64,000 nucleotides of DNA, from the NCBI GenBank assembly GCA_000499405.2, contig HG738139.1:7402616-7466615 (forward strand). Reading direction: 5' to 3'. The notes under the pieces are model-generated. The model saw only the letters and a program-made list of their open reading frames with translations. It ran no database searches and was not told where the DNA came from. The translations under genes and the position numbers were made by a program. Numbering within the stretch: the first letter of the stretch is position 1; each line of letters begins with the position of its first letter. This document shows, in pieces, positions 39,601 to 54,600 of this stretch. This stretch comes from Onchocerca volvulus. Taxonomy: Eukaryota; Nematoda; Chromadorea; Rhabditida; Onchocercidae.

Positions 39601-42600
39601 TTTTTTCAGGTTGGTCTGTCCTCTGTGATGATCCGGTACGCATAATGTCCATTTATGTACCCGAAAAGGACACTAGCTATGATATTCTGGAGATGATTGA
39701 GCGAAACGATTTCTTGGTATTCCATCGACAAACTCTAAACCTATACTGTAAGCTGGCAGCGCACGGGAACCAGAAAGTAGCTCATATTTTATGCTCACAT
39801 GTTGACGAAGATCAGATTATGTATGCTGTGAAAAGTCACTGTAAATTTTTAATCATTTTACATATATGAAAATTTAGGGAAAACTGAGATAAAGAAAAAG
39901 GATTTTTGCCTGTTGTTTATGGATTGGTTTTTAAAGTTCTCTCGAGAATTTACAGTCTTTTCAGAAGTCTATTACTTTTCAGTCAGAGCATTCGGCACTT
40001 TTCAATTAAAATAATTTTAAATGCTCATGTTTCTTTCGGCATTTCATATCATGAATTTTCCAATTTTCCTGGACTTATGATAGTACCAAGTGACGTACGC
40101 CATAAAAATTCCATTTGTGCATTTTGTAGATTTTTCGGGGCCGCTTCGCCAGGGATTTCATGATTTTCTAATAGCTGTTCATTTACGAACGTATGTTGAT
40201 GCACGACAATCTACTTCCCATGAATATGTTATTCCGTTAACACAAAGTCTCGAAATCAAGAATGTTTTTCAAACAGAAAATGAAAATCGTTTTCCGCAAA
40301 TTCTCGGGCCGACAATCTCCATCCGACCGGTAACAGTACGCAGCGAAGTATGTAGAGAGTAAGTTATATCTAGTAATGTAAAATTTTATTGTTATAAAAT
40401 GAGTTTAAATACCTATCGGGATATAGCTGATCAGGATCAAGTTACAACTACATATTTCTTTAAACTTCGAACAAGCAGAATGCTACCATATTAAGTTCAG
40501 AAATGAGACACTTCCAGTTATTACTGGCTAGTGAGTAAATAGACTGCAAGGATTAGTTGAAAGTAGAAGTTCTTTCAAGAAAACTCTGTGCAATCTTCGC
40601 CGGTGTTCAGTAAGGATAGCTTAGTGCACTGAGTTAGCAAATAGTTTGGCGAATAAATAATCAGTTAAATTTTACAGACATACATGAAAGCTTGAAATTA
40701 ATGTATATTTGAGACGGTCCTCCGCGGGAAAGTTAGTAATGACTTTTCACAAAAAATGAATAATCTTCCTCTACTGTCACGATTTCGAGATTCAAGTTAA
40801 TGATGGAGTATAAAAGACGGGGACTTTAAATTTTTAAAAATAATTTCTAAAATTTGTCTTAATTTTTTTTTTTTTTTTTTTTGTTAATTTGTTTTTAATC
40901 AATAATGCATCGCTTTTTCGTCATATTGCAAATGTAATCCTTCCATCAGCCATTTCAAACAGTGAAAGATTTCAACACTGACAGAATATTTCTAATGTTT
41001 TTGTTTAATTTCAAGAACTTAAATTTACATAATTGCTTTTAAATTTTAGTTCCGGGACGGATGCGGAATCAAAACTTCTGCCGCCTGCGTTTAATTTCAC
41101 TGCTTTGAAAACTCATGTTATGTCAGCATTAAGTAGCGCAACCGAACATGCCGTTATCAATTGTCGTGATTTGATCGGTGGAAATTGTTTAAATCATTTT
41201 GAGTGAGTTTTGGACTCTTAAATTTTTTTCGTGTGAAAAAGGAATGACTTGGTTGCAAAGGATTGATAAAATGTTAGGATAAATTGAATTCGAAAAGAGG
41301 AAAGCCTCCTTTCATTTGATTTTTATCAAGAAAAGACGATGGATGAGATAATATGGAATGAAATGCTGTGGATAAAATTTAAATTAGAAATAATATTCCG
41401 CTATTTTAGACCACTCTTCAAGTTGTTCAATTCTCTATTGGTAATTGGGATATTTGACGACGATGACATGAAAGATGTCCTGAAGTTGATTCATCCCATT
41501 GCTTTTGATGAAAATTATGTGCCAGGTTGGAATTTTAAATGAGCAAAAAATTTTAAAAAAAGTAGAGGCAGAAAAAGTAAGCGTAGCGTATTTATTGTTA
41601 GCTTAATTAAATATTCATTTTTTATAAATACTTACGACAAGTTTGAAATTCATGTTTTTTCAAATCAAATTTCAGATGACAAAAAGTTGATGAAACAAAT
41701 CAAAAACATTGTCTTGGTCAGAAAATCAATAGGTAGTAAATCAAAAAAGATAGTAAACTGGTGCATTTTCGAAATTTTATTTTTCTAAATCAAGCCAAAC
41801 GATAGCTATATTTTCCTTTTGTTCAGGTTCAAAACAGAAAGGTTTCACAGAAATTGAGTTGGCAGAGGGAGTGAAAATTCAACTTACAATGATTCTTGAA
41901 AACATCTGTGATGTCCAATTGAGACATCGGGTTGAATCGTTGATTTCATTCGCTGCTGGATTTGTGGGTGATTTACAGCAAGATCAGTTTTCTAGGTCAT
42001 TATTTTGTCATGAAAATTTACAAATCCACACTTTTTCGAAATTATTCTTTAAAATAAATTGGATGAATTGGATAATTACTTGTAATTTAAATGAATTTTC
42101 TAAATTTGTGGACTTTTTGAAGATATATGTCGATTAAGCAGACAGATATGTCACCAGCAGAAGCAGCTAGACGTACCAAAGAATTTCGATGCCCACCACG
42201 AGAACAGGTATGCATAATAACGTAAAAACAGATATGATACTCTGTTAAAATTAATTTGCTAATTGGCACATGTATTATTCTCAAATCTCATTTATTTTCC
42301 AAATTCTTTGAATTTCAAATGAAAATTTTCTGATATTACTGCCTGTTTCTGAAACAGATGTTCCGGTTGATGAAATGCAAAGCGGTATCGGACGATAGTG
42401 TAGGCATAATGCTGGACGATGAAACGGAATACGATCAATGTCCCATGGATGAGAAATTGCAGCAACAATTAAGGTTTAAATATTTGCATAAAAGAAATAA
42501 GAATTATGAAGTTATTAGAGAGTGTAAAATTGCCGATGCTTTTTTAATAAAAGATTATAAAATTGTTGATGTTTTCAACAAATATCAATCAAATTGCTTT

Positions 42601-45600
42601 TATTTATTTTTAATAAAAGTAATTTGATTGGTATTTGATTCACTAAAAATTTAAAATTCTTCTCCTCTATGCAGTAAAAATATCCTTAATAATGATCAAC
42701 TATTGATTAATACAGGTATAGCAGTAATGTAATTTTAAGTTATAATGGTTAAGAATGAATTATTGATTGGTCCCATCTAAGCCCACTACTTCCTAAGGCC
42801 ATTCTATTTTAGAGAATTTTGTTCACTATTAGTGAGCAAAATAGGATGCATAAAGAATGAAGAGAGAAATGAACTCTCAGAGTTGGAAGTTCTGGAAGAA
42901 GCCAATTCTTGGGTGGATCAGTTGGCGCAGCTTGTTATTCGGGTACCGCCACCACTACCTGGTGAAGATAATAGCATGAATCATAATGGAACAGAGAATT
43001 TCAGGTTTGGAAATTTTAAATTTTCAGTCGTGATCATTTCGGCAAAATTAAGGCCTAAGTTTATACATAAATAGAATAACAACTGGTACGTTGTGTTATT
43101 GTTTGATTGACACATTTAGACATATGATTTGCAAAATGTTAAAATCTTGGGCAACATCATCAATGATCGAAAGTAACGAATTAATCCGAAAGATGTTCAG
43201 CCTTCTTTTACGCCAATATACTGGTATTACTGAGGTGAGCAATAGTTCTCATTCCAAAGTTTACTCATATCTCATATTTTATGCAAATTTCTTATGATTT
43301 ATCACCATGCTTTGATTAAAGATAAGTAAAATTGAAGAAACAAACTATCAACAAATATTAAACAGGCAACGAAGAAATGAAAATAGTAAATTCTTAGAAA
43401 TATTAAGAACAGAAACCAACTAACTATCTATACATATTCAAGAAAATTTTTCATTATTGGGGCATTTTATTTAAATTTCCAATTTATTTCAAACCTTTTA
43501 ATTGAATAAAAGATAATCATATCCCTTTTTGTGATCTTTGCGTTCGGTAATATTCGAAATAAATAAATATACATAAATTGAAATTTTCTCTCCTCGTTCT
43601 CGAGAATACATATCCTACACAAACACACGCTATACTGAGCTAAGTTTTCAAAAAATTGACTATTGCAGATGATGAAGGCTTTATCTCAAACGTATGTATT
43701 GCACGAACGTAATATAGAGGATGTACAGGATTTTATTGAAAATTTGGTCCAAGTTCGGGAGTTGGTCAGTGTACAATTTCAAAGTACCGAAGAAGCGGTT
43801 CTAAAAAGGGGGTTATGGTAAGACTGAGCAATTTTTTTAGTTCTCGGGATTTTTATAAATAAGCTTAATTTACTGATTGATTTGTATTCTTAGTGCTTTA
43901 TGCAGAATAAAATTCTTGGAAATACTAATTAACGAATGGCTCAAGCTAGGCAATTAAAAGAACTTATGATTATTTATAAAAGTGCTAATTTATTTGTTTG
44001 GACCAAATCGTTGCTCTATTAAATCCTTCTAATTATCTCAGATTACAGTATTTCTGTTAACAACTTTTCAGGAAACTAATGAACAATCGTATTTTTTTCC
44101 AACATCCTGATTTGATGCGTCTTTTAACAGTGCATGAGAATGTGATGAGCATCATGATGAACGTCCTCACAGCACAACAAGGAGCTGCAGATCATGGCGA
44201 GCATGCGGAACACATTGAAAGTACCGAAAATATTGCACATGCACAAGAATCTAAGGTAAAAAGTAACAAAAAAGGCAATATGATATAATAAGTATAATAT
44301 TAATCTAAAATGATTCAGACAAAAATAATTTGAAGAAGGAAAGAAATTAGATAAAATGAGTTAAAATTCCCATTTCATGGCCTTTAAATACTCGATGTCT
44401 GAAAGTCTTAATACGATGGAGTGACAATATTTGAAGAATTAATAAAAGCTGGATTAAGTAGGCCTTTTTATTTGAATAAACTTAGATTATATATTCAAGC
44501 TTACATTTGCCGCTATCTGATTCTACACTCTACATTCACTACATTTAAAAGATATCAACATTCATGTCCATGCATTGTTATCACGAGTACATTTGCTGTT
44601 ATTCTAATTACAAAAATAGATATCAGGCTTAAGTTCTATAATTTCAGAATGCATCTGAAATGGTTGTAGCATGTTCACGTTTCCTGTGTTATTTCTGTCG
44701 AACTTCTCGTCACAATCAAAAAGCCATGTTTGAACATCTATCATTTTTGTTGGATAATGCAACCATGCTTCTTGCAAGGCCCAGTTTGCGAGGTAAATAA
44801 GCATATTCATTCCTAATATTTATCTTGTTCGATTAATCATTTCTCATTCAGCATCTCAGATTTTTTAGATGCCATAATTTTTATTTTCTGCAAAATCATA
44901 GGTTCGGTGCCACTCGATATTGCATACTCGAGTTTCATGGACAATAGTGAGTTGGCTTTGGCTTTGAAAGAAGAAGAGCTCGATAAAGTTACAGTATATC
45001 TTAGCAGGTGTGGATTGCAGGTGAGAATTCATTTGAAAAGCACGATTACCAAGATTATTGTTGTTGTCTTCTTCATCATTGGTCAAATAGATACAATTAT
45101 CAAATTAATCAATGTGAATTCTTTTTTTTTAGTATGAAGGGAATAGAGACTGACGTTAACGGATTAAAAATATTGCATATCAGTTTTTGATAATGTTAAA
45201 GAATGTCGTTGAATAGACATCTTTATTTTTGTCTTTTCAGCCAAATTTAGAATTGATCGCCAAGGGCTATCCAGATATTGGTTGGGATCCAGTAGAAGGG
45301 GAGCGATACATCGATTTCTTGCGATTCTGCGTTTGGATTAATGGCGAAAGTGTCGAAGCAAATGCGAATTTAGTGATACGGTTGTTGATTCGTCGGCCTG
45401 AATGTCTCGGTGTTGCACTGAAAGGTGAAGGACAAGGATTGTTTTCAGCATTTAAGGTAGCTTGCAAATTCCTGAATCGATCTAAATTTTAGATTATGAA
45501 CATACATAAAATCAGTACCAAAGAAATAAATTAGTAAATATTGAAAAGAAAGTTTCACAAAAACCAATAGAGATTTACGTATTTGGTAATTTCAGTAAAT

Positions 45601-48600
45601 TTCAAAACTGAGAAATATATAACTTTCTGGAATTGTTTTCGAGGATAGGAAACAAATTTATAATTTTTATAAGATGGTTTTTCGAAATCTTAAAGGCATT
45701 GATCAATATGCATTTTAAAAATCGAAATGAAACTGAATTCCAAAATAACCTTTTTCAGGAAGCAATCGCACTTTCTGAAGATATCCGAGCATTAGAGAAG
45801 GATAAAAATCGTGCTGTCATATACAGCGCGCTGCTAAGAGAACAACCGTAATTACTTTCTGATTCTTTTTTTTTTCAATTTTATAATTTTTGAAGTATTT
45901 ATTTCGAAATATTGCAAAGAGTTAGATTTTGGAATCTGAATAAGTATAAAAATAATTTGGTTGTTATCAGTCATATCATTTTTCAGGCATTATCCAAACA
46001 AAGAGGCAGAAGGTGAAGATTACGTTGATCTCGGAGCTGCAACGCTCGATTTTTATTCTTCACTCGTTGATTTGCTCGCTAAATGTGCTCCCGATAAAAT
46101 TAATATACAAGTAAGCTTAAATTTCAATATTTTTGTCAATTCAATGAATTTCATTCAACAAATCAGACCATTCAAAAAATGTTTCAGGCTGGCAAAGGAG
46201 ATTGTGTGCGAGCTCGAGCTATATTACGCTCGCTAATTTCAATGGATGATTTGGGTCAAATCCTAGCCCTTCGTTTCACTATACCAAATTTGATAGCTTC
46301 AACAGCAATTGATGGTGAGTGTTTCAGCTTATTTTGCTGTTTAGTCTTTTCAGATGCTCTCTTCTATTTGTAAATTGGGCATAATTTTATTCATTTAACA
46401 AATTAGTTTTCTTTTTAATTTAAATGAAAGTTTTATTTGTTTATTGAATGTATTTCAGGCAAATTTTTGAATTTTCATGATTTCCACTAACTTATTCATT
46501 AATTAATGTTTTCTCATAACTTTAAGTATTCAGATTCCACCTAATAATAAATTTGAATTTGATTACATAAAATTTAATTTTACCTTTTTTTATTGCATGT
46601 TTGAAAATAGAATAAATTGATTTCTGATGATTTTGCTATCTAGATTGGTTTAATTTGACAGCTTGATAGAATCAGTTCAATAATAAGATGAATTCCATTC
46701 TGGGCTATTTGAAGCAGACTTCATTTGAAGCAATGAATTAATGTGTTATTAATTTCTTTTTTTTATCTTCAAATTTGCTAACTTATTAATTAATTTAGCT
46801 ATGCACATTAACTCCCTCTTCAATTTATTAAAAGTAAATTGCGGAGTACAATTGATTAATAGTGTTTGTGCTAGTGCTTTCTCATGCTAACTTGAAATTT
46901 CTTGAATAAATTTTGCTTACATGTTAGGAAAATGAAACCGTAATACGATAGTTCATGACAGATGCCTTCTGTTTTGTTTCCTTAGTAATCAACTTTGATT
47001 TAGAAATATATATAAGCATTAGCATTTTCACAAGCTAATTTACTTTAACTTCTCCAACTAGAAGTTTAAAGATTTTGAAAGTTTGTCTGAAAATTTTTTG
47101 CGATTTAGGACTTCTGGATTCTATCGTATCAAAATTCATAATTTTAGATCTAAAAAGAAAACTGACAAGGTAATTTTCATTTTTTAGATTTTAAGAAATC
47201 AATGGAATTGTTCCTAAATTTGATGCTTTCATTTGAGACTATTAATGGGATAAACGCTTGAACAGCAATTTCCAAATAGAAAAAAATTTATATTGCAGAT
47301 GAGCCATTACCTGGTCTTCTTCCAAATCATAAGCAATCAGTTCTTCTATTCTTGGATCGTGTTTATGGTATCGACTCACAAGAAATGTTTTTCCATTTCC
47401 TAGAAAAAAGTTTCTTACCAGATCTTCGAGCTGCCACAATGATGGATTCGGTTAGTTTGCGTGAAGAAATATTATCTACGAAGAGAATTTATGCAGAAGG
47501 AATGTTGAACTTTATTAGCTATTTTATCTAGCTTTACGTCTCCTCATTATCAATAAGAGTTTTTTCAATGGATTTTCTACTTAAAAAAGGCCTTCAGTTT
47601 GTTAAATTTTTGAAGTTTCGAATATATTTATGCCAGAAGTTTAAATCTTACGGCATTTATATCCAAATTCTTTAAGATTTTGCTTTACTTTGGATGAAAA
47701 TGTCATTTAATCACCACCATCAATACCTCTGCTGCAAAAATACACAATCTTAGAAAGCAACAGTTCAAATCTCTGAAAGCTATTTCTTCGACTTTGAAAT
47801 TATTCGACCTGTCATCATGTATTACAGCCATGCTCTTTGGAAAGTGATACAGCGTTGGCGCTGAATCGTTATTTGTGCAATGCTGTGCTGCCGCTTCTGA
47901 CCAATCATTCGAATTACTTCGCTAACGCTGAACATCACGCTGCACTTCTGGATACCACGTTGCATACGGTTGCTTTTTTTTAAAGACAAATTCTTCATGA
48001 AATTTTCTGCAAATTTTTTGATTTATTAATTGCAAAAACTTCATCAATTATCAACTTCATCGGTAAAAAATTTTGACAATCAGTTTGAAAAAAAATTTTA
48101 AATTATTACTGGTTAATGATTACGAGACTATTTCCTCTTTAACCCATTCCATTCTAGGTCTATAGCATGAATCATTTGCAATCGTTGACCAAAAATCAAC
48201 GTGATGCTGTATCAGACTTCCTGGTTGCTATTACTCATGAACTTCCTCCAGCAATGATGGTGAAATTCATGCGCAAAGTAATCACTGATATCCAGGAAAT
48301 GAATGAGAATCTTGTAGTTCCATTAAGGGTATGTTTTGTTTGCTAACAAAGGATTGTAGAAGTCACAACTTCTACTTAATTTACTCCTATTATCACAGTA
48401 ACATTAATTATTAAATGAATACCAATGATTTTGCAAGTGATAATCATAGTAGCAATACTTTAAATTACAAATGATAGCAGTTTTCTCCTTTTATGTTGCC
48501 AATAATTTATATGAATTCATATTTGAAAGAAGCAATCAACACCGATTGATTAACTTGTAGATTCTAACACTGCATTACGAACGTTGTACAAAATATTATG

Positions 48601-51600
48601 GACTGGGTAATATTTATGGAATGGCTTCTGAGGTAGAGAAAAGGTTATCCATGTTGCTCTTCTATGCCATTTTCGATTCGCTTGGCAGTAGACCGTATGA
48701 TCCGGAACTATTTGGGAAAGCTCTTCCGTGCCTGACCGCGATCGGTATGTTTTTGATTTCATTATGAGAAGTTAGGTTAATACTGAATATATAAATAGCA
48801 GGTTGCTTTTGCTTTCCTTTCTTCTCTTTTATTTCATCTATTTTCCACTTGCTATTTTTGGTTCAGTATATTAGCTTTTCTATTTCTCCTATCTAATGTT
48901 TTTATTTGTTTTTATGTCAAGCTGAAATTTTCAATTCTAATAAAATTTAAATTTTAAGCATAAAGCATAAAATTAATTATGAATCACAGGCTCAGCAATA
49001 TCACCAGATTATACCCTAACGACAACCAGCGATACTAAGGATAAAATTCAGAAAACAAAAGATCATGGTGTTTGGAATCCTGATCCAGTTGATGTCAGTG
49101 GAATTTACTTTGATGATGATCTGGTATCGGTGATTGCCAAATTTGCAGAACATTTTCATGATTCATGGGCTAGTAGAAAGGTAAAGTTTTAATAAGGAGT
49201 ATAAAATGCACTTGGTGAATTTTCGGCATAATGAATACAAAAGCTGAAATTTTTTTAGAATAAAGCAAATCCCGAAGAACTGAAAATCTTATTAAGCTCC
49301 AAGAATTATCGTAATTTCTCATTAAAAACTCCGACAGTCTCCGAGAAGTAATATACTATTTTTAATCATAATGTGTCGCATGGAAGATTTCTTGTATTGA
49401 TTTAATTTATGATTGTCAAGTGGCTTGTTAAAATTATCAGACTCAGCAGGATTTCTGATGATGTATATAATGATAAACTATCTTTTCTTTATAGATCGAA
49501 AAAGGGTGGAATTATGGTGAGCTTTATTCACGTCAAGCTCTTACGCATCCGAGATTGAAACCTTTCGCATTTCTACCTGATTTTGTAAGTGCCATATATA
49601 TATTAGTTCCTTCTGGTAGAAAAAATGGAAGTTATGGGAAACAAAAATTTTGCTCTACAAGATTGGAATGAAAAAAAGTTTATTTCTACAGTGGATTGAA
49701 AATCGGTAACACAAATCTCAAAAAATTGAAATTCTTGTGCTAAGGACGCAAACTGAAAACGTCTTTTTTTCCGTCATTTTTTTCTCCTCTCTTTCTTTTG
49801 AATATGAACAAATGAATTTATAGGAAAAAAATTTCTATCAAGAACGTTGTGCAGAATGTTTACGTGCTCTGTTGGTATGGAACTACTCGATTGAGCTAGC
49901 GGATCGTGACGCGGCCGAGAGAGCTGCCCAAAATAATATTTCGTTAGATACCTCAAGTAGGTATTTTTATCAGTGAAATGAAAAATCTTTTGTGGGATTA
50001 TTTGGTGATGCTTTATTTCAGATTCATAAACAGCTTCATTGTAAATAAAATATAGGAGAGAGAAGATGATTTAGAATATTCTATAGGTCTATAGGTATTC
50101 TTTTCTTATAGGAGGAAAAAGATTTATTGCATATCTGTCATGTAAGAGTTTCCTTTTTTCTTCTAAATTATTAATTTTCTCGATTGTATCCGATAAAAGC
50201 AATATTGGACATTGTTTATTTAGAGTTCGTTACTTCGATTTATTCTAATAGGTTCCGAACAAAACAGGTAATAATTAAAAGATGATTTCAAACTCATTTC
50301 AATTTGCAGTTGAAAATTTTAATCCGAGACCAGTGGACTTGTCGAACATGACATTGGAGAAAGATATGATAGGAATTGCAGAAAAAATGGCCGAGGAGTC
50401 CCACAAAATATGGGCTAAAAAGGTTTGTTGGGATGTCAAAAGTAGTCTGTTCTTCATTCAATATAATTCTCTCATTAGCTTATATTATCTTTTAGATTAA
50501 TGGATCAAAATTTCTTTAATTTTTTTTAGATATTCGCGGATTTAAGTAGAGGAGGCAATATGCCACCGCAACTTGTACCATGGGACCTATTGACAGATTT
50601 CGAACGTCGAAAAGATCGATTTCGAGCTGCAGAAATTCTGAAGTTTCTTCAATATTATGGATATCGTGTTTGGAGGTAGATATCTCCTAAAATTTCTTTT
50701 TTTTTTTATTTTGATAGATATATCAGAGGCTTTTCTCAAAATGAAAATATTTATTGATTTTACTATTCGATATATAAGAACAATTTTTATTGCAGTTCCA
50801 ACAGAATTGAGCCATCTGCAGAACGGGTCAAAATTGATAGTGAACGTAGTTCGGTGGAGAAGAGATTTGCATATAATTTGCTGAAGAAACTGACTCAATA
50901 TCTAGAACAGGCATTCCTAAAAATGAAGACAATCAAGCCCAGTCAAGAACTTACTCGTCAGAATAGCTTTAAGAAAGAAAGTCAAGATGTGAAATTTTTT
51001 GAAAAGGTGCGTTTCATATTTTCCGATTCTTCGATCTTTTAACTTTTCGAAATGAAATCATTTTCTCGAAGTGATTGCCTTTATGAATTTAAGGTGGTAT
51101 TACCCTTGATGCATGTATATTTTAATGCACATAAAAATTATTTCTTGGCTAGTAGCAGTATTGTTCAAACCGGAATGGCTTCTGATAAGGAAAAGGAAAT
51201 GGTTGCAAAGTAAGTTCTTGAATTAAAACTATCCAATTATTTGAAATTATTGTTTTTCTGGAAAATTTATTGTAGTATTTTTTTTGCTTCTAAAAACATT
51301 TTCTGTTGATATATCGAAAAAGTTGGTTTTATTGTTGATTTGACAAAGACGAATCCTTTAGTAAAAAGTTTTACTGATTCATAGAAGAATGATTTTTTCT
51401 ATACAGTACAAACAATTATTTGAGAATACCCAAACAAATTGATTAATGGATTATTCTTTCCTTTATATTCGTAGAGACGAATAGGACTCTTGATTGTCAA
51501 TTTGCTGCTGTTGCTGCGTTGATCTGTCCCGTTGTAGTAACTGCTGCTCTGTCGGTGTAGAAACTCCGAACTTAACTGTTGTAAAAACTAACTCTGCTCC

Positions 51601-54600
51601 AAAATCCGAACCTTTTAAATCCTTTCGGAGGCTGCTTCTCCTCTTCTGACCTCCAAAGTGTCGCCTTGTGATTATTCGACGCAAAACGTTTCGATTCTGC
51701 GATTCTATGAATCGGAACGTTTTGGCGGGAAACATGTTTATTGGCTTGTTGGTTTCTTTGAAGCTATCTTCACGCTTCTTAACTTTTTCTTAACCGACTC
51801 CTTGTTCACAATAATTGCATCTTTTAAAATTTTCCGATAGAATATATAAAACGCTAAATACCAAAAATTTAGAAAAATATGCTCTCAACTTCTTTAAATT
51901 TTCTTAAGTTTCGATATCCAATTTTGCTGCATTTTGACTCTATTTTCCAATTAAATAGAAAATATTAAATTTCCAATTGCATAATATTGAATAATTTTTT
52001 TCTCTAACAGCTTATTCTGTCGGCTAGCATCGCTACTTCGTATCAAAAATCATGCTTTTGGAAGTGTTGCAAAGATAACCGTACGATGTTTGCAAGGTCT
52101 TACCCAAGCACTCGATTTGAGGTATGTTTTTCAAGAAATCTGGATTAGCATCGTAGCATTTGATATTTCAGTAAAATAATGCTTGGATTTTTAAATTTTT
52201 ATGAATTTTATATTAAATTTCTTTCTAGAACATTAGTGAAAATAAATTCGGATATTTTGCGCACCGGTTTATTGACATTTTTCAATAATTGTGCGGACGA
52301 CTTGTTTTCTGCTGTCGAAGAGGTTCAAAATGGTGGACAATATTCGTTATTGCGAGGCCAAAACTTGAAATCGTGGGTATCATTGGAATTCGCCAATCAA
52401 GTGATTATTCCTATATTGACAACGATGTTTGTACATTTGGCTGAAAATCATTTTGGCAGCGATTTGTTATGTTAGTTTGTATTATGCTTTTTTCTAAAGC
52501 TAAAATCAATGGTTTCAGGAATTCATCAAAAATTAATAATTTTCGAACTTTTAATGCTTCAAAGACTATTTACATCGTTACTTGTGACTATGATTTGTTT
52601 TTCAGTAGATGAAATTCAAGCAGCATGTTATAAAATTTTGGACAGTGCATATTTCATGAATAATTTGGCGGCAGCTACTTCGCAAAGGAAATCAATCGCT
52701 TATGAAATGGATAAGTATGTGCTGTTTTGAACTCTTTTTTAAATAGATACTAGGGAGCAAAGGGAAAAGACAAAAGTTTTCAAAACTTGTGCTGAGAATA
52801 TCTGGAAATATGTCGGAAATCCATTCTGTAATTTTGTGACATTGTAAATTTCGTTACAGACATCGTCCAGCTCTGGGTCAGTGTCTTGCAGCATTCGCTA
52901 GTTGTTTTCCTGTTGCGTTTTTGGAAGATAAATTCAATAAAAGTAATAAATATTCATTAATGGCTAAGTCACAAGAACAGTCCGTACAAGTGCAAGGTTC
53001 GTTGAACTGAATTAAAAATTTATGAAAACAAGAAAATAACATATGATTACGCAAGGTTTTTTGTAGAATAATCTTATCTAAAGTGTGAGCTGTTTTTGAA
53101 GAAGTTTATAACAGTTATCGATTCAGCTATAAAGGTTTTTACTACATTTATGGGTAATCATAAGTCTTTTTAAATACTAATTTTTTTTTCTTTGTTAAAT
53201 TTAACGACTTTGCATAAGGGCTCTGATATGGTTACCACTCGAATCCAATGATTAGATTAGCTTAATCTTTTAGAAATGCTGCAAAATCTTTTGGCACATA
53301 TTCCACAACTAGATAAATTATTAGCGGATGTGGAACAAATGGAACAATCAGGTATCATGTATCGCGATCAACCAGCCATTTACGATGTCGATTTACCACT
53401 TGTTTGTTCTTATTTGACTTATTGGTGGCAGTTTGGACCCGACAGCAATAATAAATCTACGTAAGATCTGTATTCAATATTCGAAAGTTAAATATTTTAA
53501 TTAATTGTCGCGAGAAAGAAGTACATGAATTCTCTAACATCTAGCACGAGCTAAGTACTTCTTCATTAGATTTCAAAAACAACTCCGCAGAAATTTCCTA
53601 TAGCACTATGTTAATCCCATTGTAATGCTTCAGCGATGTCTTAGATTGAAATCTAATGTTGAAAATTTTAATTTCCAGTATTCAAAGTGAAACAGATTAC
53701 CTTATTTACCAGTTTCCAATTACATTTTGACTTTGGTAATAAAGTAAGGAACTAGAACTCTAATTCTTTTTTATTTCTTCTCTACAGAATTCTCGATTTT
53801 AGTGTGCCGATTACGGATGTTAACAATGAATACATCAATCGAATTTTTCGTGCGCTTCTCCAGATGATTCGTAATCATATTGGTGTTGAAAATGCTTCCT
53901 GGCTTTGTCGGATCAATTTCTTCTCCATGCAAATTATACCGTACGTGAGCTGTGATATGGTAAAGGACCATATGCTTCCAATTGCGGAATGTCTACGGTG
54001 CTTGGCTGAAAAAGCATATAAAGAGGAAGAATACATGCGTACTCATCCAGATGATGCTGATGAAGGGACCGTTGCTGAAGTAATTCTAAAATAATTTTTT
54101 TTTTAAATTGTAGAAATTTCGTCATATTTCATCTCAATGAAAAAACATTACAAATTAACAGTTTAAGTGTTGTAAGATTAAAAGGCAATAAATGTAACAT
54201 TCATTGCAATGTTTATTGTGACTTAATGCATGATGCGTGTTATGTATGGTAATTCTCCAAGTTCTTTTTTTTTTAAATGCCAAATCGTTAATTACGCCGA
54301 ATAATTTTCAGGACAATGCCCACCTTGTGCGTGACGTATATGCTTTTTTTCCAATCTTAATGAAATATACAGACTTGCATCGGGCACAGTGGCTAAAGTG
54401 GCCATCTTGGGAAACAGATGGTATTTATGAGAATGTTGCCATCATTTTCAAGGTATGCAAAGGTTCAGCGTAATTTTATAGTTCTAAAGATTTAAGAGAT
54501 TGTGTTCTTTTTAAAAAAAAGCAAAATATCAAGCATATGGATTTATTGTTGAAGCTATTTGGTTCTCTATATTGAGGGGTTGCAGGTGGTAACAAAGGTC

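Noticed and set aside
39906..40163. Plus-strand frame as an additional unc-68 exon
   Set aside because: The family continues directly from exon 40 (ending at 39840) to the acceptor at 40090, reading VKSHLTYAIK in phase; this frame is intronic.
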